Shown here: piece after piece, positions 6,522 through 14,676 of the stretch
How the letters are laid out: the number at the start of each line of letters is the position of its first letter
Numbering within the stretch: the first letter of the stretch is position 1
NCBI RefSeq assembly: GCF_900764565.1
Contig: NZ_CAAFOM010000223.1
Location: 1 to 14,710 of the forward strand
From: an uncultured Catenibacterium sp.
GTDB lineage: Bacteria; Bacillota_I; Bacilli_A; Erysipelotrichales; Coprobacillaceae
Length of the DNA: 14,710 bases
Direction: 5' to 3'
Notes under the pieces: generated by a model
Seen by the model: only the letters and a program-made list of their open reading frames with translations
Databases searched by the model: none
What the model was told of the DNA's origin: nothing
Made by a program: the position numbers and the translations under genes

Positions 6522-7942
6522 TGGATCAAACAAGTTCAGATGTACAGAAAATAGATTTAATGAAGTATTTTGACCGTTTCTTCCGTGCTTTCCGCCGTTT
6601 ATGGAAATATGTTGTATTATTCCTATTGATTGGAATACTTGCATTTGAAATGAAAGAAGTACTTTTCTTCAATACAACTTATACAAGTGAAGCTGTGTTT
6701 GTTCCTTCTACGAGCCAGGAAGATGTTTACTACTATGCAGACTCTAAGGGTGGAGAATCTACAAATACATTAATTCCTACATTCAATTCATTACTTACAA
6801 GTAATGAAATGCAGAACGTCATTAAAGATGTATTACATGTACAGTCAGTACCTGCCACTATTACTACAACTCAGACTGAAGGGACTAACTTAGTTACTCT
6901 AAAAGTAACAGCAAGTAATCCTAAGGATGCTTATAATGTAGCTAATTGCGTAGTAAATAACTATGATAACGTGACAGCCAATGTTATGGAAGATGTGACT
7001 ATTACATTATTAGATAGCCCTAATATGCCAAAGTCTCCAGATGCGAATCCAGACTATATTAAAGCAGCTATGAATGGTGGTATGTTAGGTCTAGCAGCAA
7101 GTATTCTATTCTTAATCATTGCTTCTATCTTTAGAAATACAATCCTAGATAAGAAGGATGTTAGAAATATCCTTGGTATGGATTATATTGCGAAGATTCC
7201 TTTTGTAGAAGGTTATGATAAACGTAAAAAGACTGGTGCAAGTCTATTACTTAACTCTCCAGGTATGAAATCTGGATTCAGACATGCATTCCACAACATT
7301 AGAATTAAGATGGAACAGGCTCATAAAGCTAAAGATCAGTCAGTCTTTATGTTTACTAGTACTGTACCTAATGAAGGTAAGACATTAGTATCTGTCAATA
7401 GTGCTATTTCACTTGGTCAGAAGGGTTATAAAGTATGTCTTGTAGACTTAGACTTAAGAAACCCTTCAGTAGAAAAGACTATGAAGTATGCAAATATTAA
7501 ACGTACTTCATTAGATTTCTTAAATGATTCACTTATTTCATTAGAAGATTGTATTGTCCATATGGATGATATTGATGTTATGTTTGGTAGTGATATCTCT
7601 ATGGATGGTGCAACAGAATTATCTAGACCTAGACTTTCTATCTTAATTGAAGAACTTAGAAAGCACTATGATTATATTATTCTTGATGTACCACCTCTAT
7701 TTATGATGCAGGATGCCTTATTAGTTGCAAAGCAGGCAGATAGTGCCATTGTAGTAGTGAAGCAGGATCATGCCACTGCAGCTGATATCTTAGATTCTGT
7801 AGATGAATTACATGATACTTTACCTAATATTCTAGGTGCTGTATTGAATGGTTATAAGAATACATTCTTTACAACTGAATCATCTAGTGGTTATGGCTAT
7901 GGTTATGGATACGGCTATGGCTATGGATATGGGAAGAGGTAA
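6521..7942 (+). CDS. Chain-length regulator fused to BY-kinase, second copy
   Basis: A 473-residue protein with the same layout as its upstream neighbour but diverged throughout: membrane segments at about 30-43 and 184-204, Walker A TVPNEGKT at 281-288 (K287), Walker A' CLVDLDLRNPS at 306-316, Walker B IILDVPP at 386-392 (D389). The tail is (Gly-Tyr)7 at 457-470 followed by GKR, encoded by a 42-nt repeat. In the EX2RX2R site only the last Arg (R261) remains; E and the first R are replaced by His. It could hetero-oligomerise with the first kinase or act on a different substrate. Fusion in one chain is like Gram-negative Wzc, whereas many Bacillota keep the two parts as separate CpsC and CpsD. 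Starts by a 1-nt overlap, with GGGGGAGA just before. Confidence 0.9.
   Translation: MDQTSSDVQKIDLMKYFDRFFRAFRRLWKYVVLFLLIGILAFEMKEVLFFNTTYTSEAVFVPSTSQEDVYYYADSKGGESTNTLIPTFNSLLTSNEMQNVIKDVLHVQSVPATITTTQTEGTNLVTLKVTASNPKDAYNVANCVVNNYDNVTANVMEDVTITLLDSPNMPKSPDANPDYIKAAMNGGMLGLAASILFLIIASIFRNTILDKKDVRNILGMDYIAKIPFVEGYDKRKKTGASLLLNSPGMKSGFRHAFHNIRIKMEQAHKAKDQSVFMFTSTVPNEGKTLVSVNSAISLGQKGYKVCLVDLDLRNPSVEKTMKYANIKRTSLDFLNDSLISLEDCIVHMDDIDVMFGSDISMDGATELSRPRLSILIEELRKHYDYIILDVPPLFMMQDALLVAKQADSAIVVVKQDHATAADILDSVDELHDTLPNILGAVLNGYKNTFFTTESSSGYGYGYGYGYGYGYGKR
7889..7930 (+). repeat. Seven tandem Gly-Tyr codon pairs (6-nt repeat)
   Basis: Seven in-frame copies of GGN-TAY encode the tyrosine cluster at the end of the second BY-kinase. 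Third positions vary (GGT, GGC, GGA; TAT, TAC), so it is not a pure microsatellite. Copy number changes would keep the frame and alter the number of phosphorylatable tyrosines. Confidence 0.9.
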
Positions 7943-7945
7943 GCT

Positions 7946-8551
7946 ATGTATAAAAATGGGGTTAAAAGAATATTAGATTTCTTTATGAGTCTATGTGGCA
8001 TTATTGTCTTATCTCCATTACTTATTATCTTAAGTATCTGGATCAAAGTAGACTCTAAAGGACCTGTTCTTTTTAAACAGAAGAGAATTGGGAAGGATAA
8101 AACATATTTCTCTATCTATAAATTTAGAACAATGTATGTAGATACACCACATGATATGCCTACACACTTATTAGATGATCCTGAAGCCTTTATTACAAAA
8201 GCAGGACATTTCTTAAGAAAAACATCCCTAGATGAATTACCACAGTTATTCAATATTCTTCTAGGGCAGATGGCTGTCATTGGTCCTCGTCCTGCCTTAT
8301 GGAATCAGGATGATCTCATTGCCTTACGTGATGATTATCATGCCAACGATGTAAGACCAGGCTTAACTGGCTGGGCACAGATTCATGGACGTGACGAATT
8401 AGAAATTACAACAAAAGCAAAACTAGATGGCTATTATGTAGACCATCTAGGATTCTTATTAGATGTTAAGTGCTTCTTTGGCACTATCACATCTGTGCTA
8501 AAACATGAAGGAGTGGTTGAAGGTGGCACAGGATCTCTTAACAAAGACTAA
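7946..8551 (+). CDS. Undecaprenyl-phosphate sugar phosphotransferase (monotopic PGT)
   Basis: A 201-residue phosphoglycosyl transferase of the small PglC-like form. It should move a sugar-1-phosphate from a UDP-sugar to undecaprenyl phosphate on the inner membrane face, the first committed step of repeat-unit assembly. Evidence: N-terminal re-entrant hydrophobic helix (about 14-34), KVDSKGPVLFKQKRIG (34-49), KFRTM (59-63), the catalytic pair D96-E97 in SLDELPQL, GPRPA (113-117) and RPGLTGWAQI (137-146). Its length is that of the catalytic domain alone, without the extra membrane domain of WbaP/WcaJ. The sugar cannot be read from the sequence. A GAAGAGG site precedes the ATG, which comes 3 nt after the previous stop; the end overlaps the next gene. 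Confidence 0.93.
   Translation: MYKNGVKRILDFFMSLCGIIVLSPLLIILSIWIKVDSKGPVLFKQKRIGKDKTYFSIYKFRTMYVDTPHDMPTHLLDDPEAFITKAGHFLRKTSLDELPQLFNILLGQMAVIGPRPALWNQDDLIALRDDYHANDVRPGLTGWAQIHGRDELEITTKAKLDGYYVDHLGFLLDVKCFFGTITSVLKHEGVVEGGTGSLNKD
8508..8513 (+). promoter_or_regulatory. Shine-Dalgarno that favours a GTG start for the next gene
   Basis: AAGGAG lies 9 nt before the GTG at 8523. The alternative ATG at 8505 overlaps this site and has no purine-rich sequence upstream, and the TTG at 8517 is only 3 nt away. Confidence 0.55.
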
Positions 8552-9623
8552 AATACTGATTATCACAAATCATTCCTATATGCTGTATCAGTTCCGTAAG
8601 GAACTGATACAAGCATTAATGAAGGAACATGAAGTTGTTCTCTCAATGCCTTTTGTAGGTCATGAAGAAGACTTTAAAGCTATGGGTATCAAATGTATAG
8701 ATACACCTATAGATAGAAGAGGAATGAATCCAAAAACTGATTTAAAGCTTCTTCATACGTATAAGAGACTCATGAAAGAAGAATTACCTGACTTAGTGAT
8801 TACTTACTCTATTAAGCCTAATATTTATGCAGGATTAGTATGTAGAAGTATGGGTATTCCTTATTGTGCCAATGTACAAGGTTTAGGTACTGCATTCCAA
8901 TCTAAGAAGATTGCGATGTTTGTCACTATGCTTTATAAGATGGCATTAAAGAAAGCAAGAACAGTATTCTTTGAAAATGAAACAAATGCACAGGAATTTA
9001 TTAATAGAAATATCTTAAAACGTGATCACATTACTGTATTACATGGTGCAGGTATTAACTTAGATAAGTTTAACTATGTACCATATCCTTCGAATGATAC
9101 TTTTCATTTCCTATACTTAGGTAGAATCATGAAGGAAAAGGGTATAGATGAACTATTCAGCAGTATTAGAAGACTTAAAGAAGATAATGAATCTTTTATA
9201 TTAGATTTAGTAGGATTCTTTGAGGATGAATATAAAGATCAGGTAGAAGAATTAGAAAAACTTGGAATTGTGAAATTTCATGGTTTCCAGTCTGATCCTA
9301 TTCCATATTATTCTTCTAGTGATGCAATTGTATTACCTTCATATCATGAAGGTATGAGTAATGTCTTATTAGAAGGTGCTTCTACTGGTAGACCTTTAAT
9401 TACAAGTCATATTCCAGGTTGTCAGGAAGCAGTGGATGATAAGGTGACAGGATACTTAACAGAGGTTAAGAATTCGGATGATTTATATGAAAAGATGAAA
9501 GATATGTTACATCTCACTTCTAGTCAAAGAGAAGAAATGGGAAAACAGGGTAGAAGTAAGATGGAACGTGAGTTTGATAAGAAACAAGTAGTAAAAGAAA
9601 CAATAAATGCATTAAAGCTTTAA
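8523..9623 (+). CDS. Glycosyltransferase family 4 (PglA/CapM-like)
   Basis: A GT-B fold retaining glycosyltransferase of 366 residues. The N-terminal KILIITNHSYMLYQF resembles the PglA/CapM group, which add the second sugar to the lipid-linked primer made by a PglC-like enzyme. The C-terminal donor domain has YLGRIMKEKG (R201, K206) and the EX7E motif E276-E284 in HEGMSNVLLEG. The donor and linkage are unknown. I take the GTG at 8523 from the AAGGAG at 8508-8513; an in-frame ATG at 8505 would add 6 residues. Either start overlaps the PGT gene, by 29 or 47 nt, so the pair is translationally coupled, in keeping with consecutive reactions. A perfect hairpin (8584-8611) lies about 60 nt into the coding sequence. 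Confidence 0.88.
   Translation: MAQDLLTKTKILIITNHSYMLYQFRKELIQALMKEHEVVLSMPFVGHEEDFKAMGIKCIDTPIDRRGMNPKTDLKLLHTYKRLMKEELPDLVITYSIKPNIYAGLVCRSMGIPYCANVQGLGTAFQSKKIAMFVTMLYKMALKKARTVFFENETNAQEFINRNILKRDHITVLHGAGINLDKFNYVPYPSNDTFHFLYLGRIMKEKGIDELFSSIRRLKEDNESFILDLVGFFEDEYKDQVEELEKLGIVKFHGFQSDPIPYYSSSDAIVLPSYHEGMSNVLLEGASTGRPLITSHIPGCQEAVDDKVTGYLTEVKNSDDLYEKMKDMLHLTSSQREEMGKQGRSKMEREFDKKQVVKETINALKL
8584..8611 (+). repeat. Perfect 12-bp inverted repeat with GTAA loop inside a coding region
   Basis: TGTATCAGTTCC (8584-8595) is the exact reverse complement of GGAACTGATACA (8600-8611); the loop GTAA would form a stable GNRA tetraloop in RNA. It lies in the codons for LYQFRKELIQ. There is no U-run after it, so it is not an intrinsic terminator. 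It may affect translation or mRNA processing, or be fortuitous. Confidence 0.8.
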
Positions 9624-9638
9624 TAAGGGGGAAAATGA

Positions 9639-10745
9639 ATGGTACTAAGAAACTATTGGATGTTACTTATATGGCCTTTAACAGTAGGTTTATTCTTAAA
9701 TGTAGTAATACCTAAAACATTAGTAACAGTAGAAGGTAAGAGTGAATATAGATGGGGTAAGTTTAGTGCCTTTCTTTTAGTGCTCCCTTATATTATTTGG
9801 GCTGGATTTAGAACAGACTGGTTTGGTGATACACCTGTTTATAGAATGTCTTTTTATGAGGCAGCGAGTTCTTTATCAGCATTACCAGCTTATGCAGCAG
9901 CTCAAACAAAAGACACTGGGTTTTATGTCTTAAATAGTTTGTTTAAGATTTTTATAAGTAATTCTAGTGTTGTTTTCTTTTTAGCGATTGCAGCTTTTCA
10001 AATATTTTGTATTATGAAAATATATAGAAAATATTCATCTGATTATTGGATGAGCATTTTCTTATTTATTGTATCTACTGATTATTTGTCTTATATGCAT
10101 AATGGTATGAGACAGTTTATTGCGGTATGTGGAATTTTTGCCTGTCTTGGATGGATTCTTAAAAAGGACTATTTTAAAACAATTATAGTGATTTTATTAC
10201 TTTCCACAATACATCAGACTGCACTTATAATGATACCAATTATCTTTATTATCCAAGGCAAAGCATTTAATAAGAAAACAATGTTTTTGATATTATTAAC
10301 TTTAATTGTGCTAATAGGTGTTAATTCATTTACTTCATTCTTAGAGAATGCATTAAAGGAAACGCAGTATAGTGATATTATGACAAATGAAATCATGCAG
10401 AATAAAACGGGTACCAATATTTTACGAGTTATTGTATATTCTGTGCCTTTATTACTATCTATTGTAGGAAAGAGATATATTGATGAGGCAAATGATCCTT
10501 TAATTAATTTATGTGTCAATTGTTCAGTTATTACAACTGCATTATATGTAGTGTCTGCAGTTACATCAGGAATTTATTTTGGACGTTTACCTATTTATAC
10601 TTCTTTAACGGGTTATATTTTATTGCCATGGCTTATAAATCGCATGTTTGAAAAGAAATCAGCTGTTTTAGTAAAAGTAATGATGTATGGATTCTATTTC
10701 TTATTCTTTTATTATCAGATGCATTTTACATGGGGGTTCTTATAA
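9639..10745 (+). CDS. EpsG-family membrane protein (probable polysaccharide polymerase)
   Basis: A 368-residue polytopic membrane protein with roughly nine or ten hydrophobic segments spread over its length. Hallmarks of the EpsG group are GFRTDWFGDTPVYRMSF (56-72), NGMRQFIA (155-162, after SYMH) and IHQTALIMIP (191-200, H192). EpsG proteins take the role of Wzy, joining lipid-linked repeat units on the outer membrane face. The ATG at 9639 is preceded by AAGGGGGA (9625-9632, 6 nt away); another ATG at 9635 is out of frame. It begins 15 nt after the GT4 gene and its stop overlaps the next ATG by 1 nt. Confidence 0.87.
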   Translation: MVLRNYWMLLIWPLTVGLFLNVVIPKTLVTVEGKSEYRWGKFSAFLLVLPYIIWAGFRTDWFGDTPVYRMSFYEAASSLSALPAYAAAQTKDTGFYVLNSLFKIFISNSSVVFFLAIAAFQIFCIMKIYRKYSSDYWMSIFLFIVSTDYLSYMHNGMRQFIAVCGIFACLGWILKKDYFKTIIVILLLSTIHQTALIMIPIIFIIQGKAFNKKTMFLILLTLIVLIGVNSFTSFLENALKETQYSDIMTNEIMQNKTGTNILRVIVYSVPLLLSIVGKRYIDEANDPLINLCVNCSVITTALYVVSAVTSGIYFGRLPIYTSLTGYILLPWLINRMFEKKSAVLVKVMMYGFYFLFFYYQMHFTWGFL

Positions 10746-11860
10746 TGAAATATCCTATAAGAGTACTACAGGTAGTGACATATATGGGGCGTGGTGGTTT
10801 AGAAACGATGTTGATGAACTATTATCGTCATATAGATCGTTCGAAGGTTCAGTTTGATTTTTTGACTCATAGAGAATTTGACGGTGATTATGATAAAGAA
10901 ATCAAGGAATTAGGCGGAAATGTATATCATCTATCAAACCTCAATCCATTAAGTATTGGTTATAAAACATCACTTAATGATTTTTTTGAAAATCATCCAG
11001 AATATAAAATAGTTCATTCTCATTTAGATTGTATGGCTGGTATTCCATTAAAGTATGCAAAACTAAATAATGTTCCTATCAGAATTGCACATGCACATAA
11101 TAGTAATCAGACAAAAGACTTAAAATACCCACTGAAATTGTTTTATAAGAGAAACATTAAAAAGAATGCAAATTATTTATTTGCGTGTGGTGATGAAGCT
11201 GGCAAATGGATGTTTAATACTAATAACTTTAAAGTTTTGAATAATGCGATTAATGCAAAGGATTATACATTTAATTTAAATCTTAGAAATGATAAAAGAA
11301 AAGAGTTTGGTATTTCTGATAATTCAATACTTGTTGGTCATGTTGGAAGATTTTTTCCTCAAAAGAATCATGAGTTTTTAATAGATATTTTTAATCAATT
11401 CCATAAAGATCATCCTAATAGTTATCTTATGTTAGTGGGTGAAGGTGAATTAAAAACATCTATTCAAGATAAAGTAAATACTTTAGGACTAGAGGATAAT
11501 GTAATATTTACTGGTCTAAGAAGTGATGTAAATGACTTACTACAGGCAATGGATATATTCTTATTTCCTTCATTATATGAAGGTTTACCAGTTTCTATTG
11601 TAGAAGCACAGGCTGCAGGATTACCTTGTTTGATTTCAGATAAAGTACCTATTGAATGTAAGAAAACAGACTTAGTATATCAGTTAAATTTAGAAGACTC
11701 AGTTAATACATGGGCAGATAAGATATATGAATTAAGTCATATTACACGTAGGGATACTTATGAAGAAATAAAAGAATCTGGTTTTGATATAGTAGAAAAT
11801 GCGAAATGGTTAGAAAACTTTTATATAAGTTTATATAAGAAAGCATTAGGGGAGGAATAG
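10745..11860 (+). CDS. Glycosyltransferase family 4 (EpsF-like)
   Basis: A 371-residue GT-B glycosyltransferase. The N-terminal RVLQVVTYMGRGGLETMLMN is the acceptor-domain signature (GGLE loop) of the EpsF-type GT4 proteins. The donor domain has GHVGRFFPQKN (R202, K207), LVGEGE and the EX7E pair E279-E287 in YEGLPVSIVEAQ. It would add a sugar to the growing lipid-linked unit in the cytoplasm. I start at the ATG at 10745: GGGGG at 10732-10736 is 8 nt away, and TAATG overlap with the preceding stop is the pattern of this operon. An in-frame ATG at 10730 would add 5 residues but lacks a site. Confidence 0.88.
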   Translation: MKYPIRVLQVVTYMGRGGLETMLMNYYRHIDRSKVQFDFLTHREFDGDYDKEIKELGGNVYHLSNLNPLSIGYKTSLNDFFENHPEYKIVHSHLDCMAGIPLKYAKLNNVPIRIAHAHNSNQTKDLKYPLKLFYKRNIKKNANYLFACGDEAGKWMFNTNNFKVLNNAINAKDYTFNLNLRNDKRKEFGISDNSILVGHVGRFFPQKNHEFLIDIFNQFHKDHPNSYLMLVGEGELKTSIQDKVNTLGLEDNVIFTGLRSDVNDLLQAMDIFLFPSLYEGLPVSIVEAQAAGLPCLISDKVPIECKKTDLVYQLNLEDSVNTWADKIYELSHITRRDTYEEIKESGFDIVENAKWLENFYISLYKKALGEE

Positions 11861-11865
11861 GATAT

Positions 11866-12747
11866 ATGCCACTATTAACAGTATTTACTCCTGCTTATAA
11901 TAGAGCACATACTATTGGGAGAACATATGAGTCTTTATTAAAACAGAGTAATAAAGATTTCATATGGCTTATAGTAGATGATGGATCTAGTGATAATACA
12001 CAGGAATTAGTTAAAGAATGGATGTCTAAAGATAATGGTTTTGAGATTCGATATATTCATAAAGAGAATGGTGGTATGCATACTGCACATAATGTGGCTT
12101 ATGAACATATCGATACATTACTTAATGTATGTATAGATTCTGATGATTGTTTAGCTGAAGATGGTATTAATAAGATTCTTAATAAGTGGGAAGAAGTTAA
12201 GGATTTAGGTTATGCGGGTATTATTGGTTTAGATGCAGATTTAGAAGGTAATATAATTGGGAAAGGTTTTCCAGAAGGTTTAAAAGAAACTACTTTATCA
12301 GGCTATTATGCGAATGGTGGTGCTGGTGATAAGAAACTAGTATATAGAACTGATATTATTAATAAGTATCCTCCTTATCCTGTATTTGAAGGGGAGAAGT
12401 ATGTATCTACAGCTTATAAATATAGATTAATAGATCAAGAGTATAAATTAGCTGTACTTGATGATGTTTTATGTAATGTAGAATATCAGTCAGATGGTTC
12501 TACTGCAACTATGTGGAAACAGTATGTAAAAAACCCTAGAGGTTTTGTGTTCTGGAGAAAGGTTTGCATGAGGTATCCTACCTCTACAAAGAGATTAATT
12601 ATAGATACTATTCATTATTGTGCAGAAAGTCAGTTGGCAGGTAATAAACACTATATTAAAGAGTCTACTAAAAAACTTTTAACAGTAGTATGCGTATTAC
12701 CTGGATTTATTTTAAAAAGAATTTGCTTAAAGAAATCTGAATTATAA
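11866..12747 (+). CDS. Glycosyltransferase family 2
   Basis: A 293-residue inverting GT-A glycosyltransferase. LTVFTPAYNRAHTIGRTYESL (4-24) is the classic GT2 start; VDDGSSDNT (37-45) binds the nucleotide, and CIDSDD (89-94) holds the DxD metal site. The C-terminal half is not typical of a well-known subfamily and has one short hydrophobic stretch near 273-283 (LLTVVCVLPGF). It adds one sugar of the repeat unit; which one is unknown. GGGGAGGA at 11849-11856 precedes the ATG at 9 nt, and the gap to the previous gene is 5 nt. Confidence 0.88.
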   Translation: MPLLTVFTPAYNRAHTIGRTYESLLKQSNKDFIWLIVDDGSSDNTQELVKEWMSKDNGFEIRYIHKENGGMHTAHNVAYEHIDTLLNVCIDSDDCLAEDGINKILNKWEEVKDLGYAGIIGLDADLEGNIIGKGFPEGLKETTLSGYYANGGAGDKKLVYRTDIINKYPPYPVFEGEKYVSTAYKYRLIDQEYKLAVLDDVLCNVEYQSDGSTATMWKQYVKNPRGFVFWRKVCMRYPTSTKRLIIDTIHYCAESQLAGNKHYIKESTKKLLTVVCVLPGFILKRICLKKSEL

Positions 12748-12770
12748 ATGTGTTAACTATATTAAAAAAA

Positions 12771-12776
12771 GAGGAG
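12771..12776 (+). promoter_or_regulatory. Shine-Dalgarno that fixes the GT32 start
   Basis: GAGGAG lies 9 nt before the ATG at 12786. The in-frame GTG at 12750 has no such site and would add 12 residues before the conserved MIPKKIHYCWFG start. Confidence 0.75.
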
Positions 12777-12785
12777 TGTGTTTAT

Positions 12786-13481
12786 ATGATTCCAAAAAAA
12801 ATACATTATTGTTGGTTTGGTCATGGAGAATTATCATCTAAAGCAAAAAAATGTATCCAATCTTGGAAAAAATATTGTCCAGACTATGAAATAATAGAAT
12901 GGAATGAGAGTAATTTTAACATTAATCAGAATAAATATACACAAAAAGTTTATAGGGAAAAAAAATATGCTTTTTTAAGCGATTATGCAAGATTAAAAAT
13001 AATATACGAGCAAGGTGGTATATATTTAGACCTTGATGTAGAGGTAATAAAATCTTTAGATGATTTGCTCTCTAACAAAGCTTATTTTGCTTTTGAAAAT
13101 AAAAATTATGTGGCATCAGGATTAGGGTTTGGTGCTGAAGCTCATAACAAAGCAGTAAAATCGTTGTTAGATGAGTATAATCATTTATTAGATGGTACTA
13201 AAGAAATAATTGGATGTCCTATCTTAAATACTCAAGCTTTAGTTAAATTAGGGTTAAAACTTAACGGAGAATTACAAGAATTAGATGATTGTACAGTTTA
13301 TCCATCTGATTATTTTAATCCTTATGATGATCCGACAGGAAGATTAAATAAAACAAATAACACATATTCTATTCATTGGTATGCTAAAAGTTGGATGGAT
13401 AAAAAGACCATTATTAGAAGTACTCTTACTAAACCTTTACATAGACTATTAGGAACAGACTTTTTCCATAAGAAACATTAG
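12786..13481 (+). CDS. GT32-like capsular polysaccharide glycosyltransferase (DxD type)
   Basis: A 231-residue glycosyltransferase related to the Gly_transf_sug (GT32) group. MIPKKIHYCWFG (1-12) is the usual beginning, SDYARLKIIYEQGG (65-78) precedes GIYLDLDVE with the DxD metal site D82-L-D84, and a C-terminal IHWYAKSW ends the core. Such enzymes transfer mannose, glucose or galactose in surface glycans. Codon use differs from the genes before it: of 27 lysines 25 are AAA, and of 6 glutamines 5 are CAA, whereas the second BY-kinase has 13 AAA to 18 AAG and 1 CAA to 11 CAG. This suggests later acquisition. The 38-nt gap before it is the longest within the operon; it shows no promoter. Confidence 0.86.
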   Translation: MIPKKIHYCWFGHGELSSKAKKCIQSWKKYCPDYEIIEWNESNFNINQNKYTQKVYREKKYAFLSDYARLKIIYEQGGIYLDLDVEVIKSLDDLLSNKAYFAFENKNYVASGLGFGAEAHNKAVKSLLDEYNHLLDGTKEIIGCPILNTQALVKLGLKLNGELQELDDCTVYPSDYFNPYDDPTGRLNKTNNTYSIHWYAKSWMDKKTIIRSTLTKPLHRLLGTDFFHKKH

Positions 13482-13493
13482 GAGGTTATAACT

Positions 13494-14676
13494 TTGAAAA
13501 AGAAAATCATAATTGTATCTCATGCTATGTTTCTTGGCGGTGTAGAAAAGAGTTTAATAGGTTTGTTAGAAGCTTTTGATTATTCAAAATATGATGTAGA
13601 TTTATTTCTTTTAAGGCATGAGGGAGAATTATTGGAATATATTCCAAAAGATGTAAATCTATTGCCTGAAGTAGGACCTTATACTATTTATGGGCGACCA
13701 ATGATTGATACTATAAAAGAAGGTTACTTTTCTCTCACTTTAAGAAGACTATATGCTAAAATTAAATCTAGTAGATATGTTAAAAAACATAAATTTACAG
13801 ATACTGACGTACCAATAGAGTATAGTTATAAATATACATATAATGAACTTCCTTTTATTAATTCTGATGTTTACTACGATTTAGCAATTAGTTTTATTAT
13901 TCCTCACTATATTGTTACTCATAAAGTTAATGCTAAGAAGAAAATTGCTTGGATTCATACTGATTATGGACATATTCAATCTGATATAAAATCTCAATTG
14001 AATATGTGGAAAAATTATGATTATATAGCTTCTATTTCTAACGATGTAACTATTAACTTTTTAAATATATTTCCAAGTTTAAAGGATAAAATTATAGAAA
14101 TTCCTAATGTTTTACCAATAAAACTTATAAACGAACAATCAGTTGCTTTCGATGTAAATAAGGAAATGCTAGATGATGGCTCTATTAAGTTATTATCAAT
14201 AGGTAGATATTGTGAAGCAAAGAACTTTGATAATGTACCGTTTATCTGTAAAAAGATTCTAGAATTAGGATTAAAAGTAAAGTGGTATATAATAGGATAT
14301 GGTGGAGATGAAGAAAGAATTAAAAAGAGTATTAAAGAATGTAATATGGAAGAACATGTAATACTCTTAGGTAAGAAATCTAATCCATATCCATATATCA
14401 AAGCATGTGATGTATATGTGCAGCCTTCTAGATATGAAGGTAAATGTGTTAGTGTTATAGAAGCACAATCGCTTCATAAACCAGTTATTATTACTAATTA
14501 TCCCACTGCAAAGAGTCAGTTGAAGGATGGATATGATGGTGTGATAGTTCCTTTAGAGAATAATGAATGTGCTCATGGTATTTATAATGCTTTAACTAAT
14601 ATAGAGTTACTACATATTATTTCTGAGAATACTTGTAAATCAAACTATAGTAATTATGAATCTGTTAATGCTTTAA
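13494..14676 (+). CDS. Glycosyltransferase family 4, 3' end cut off by the contig
   Basis: The first 394 residues of a GT-B glycosyltransferase. SHAMFLGGVEKSLIGLL (9-25) is the acceptor-side loop; LLSIGRYCEAKNF starts the donor domain, followed by IIGYGGDEERI, and YEGKCVSVIEAQ has the EX7E spacing. It starts with TTG at 13494, with AGGAGG at 13480-13485 8 nt before it and no better start near. The gene is incomplete: from 14677 the sequence is adapter, so the apparent stop at 14697-14699 and the last residues KIGRAHV are artefact. From the family length (about 370-420) only a short part of the C-terminus is missing. Lysine and glutamine codons lean to AAA/CAA as in the gene before. Substrate unknown. 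Confidence 0.87.
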
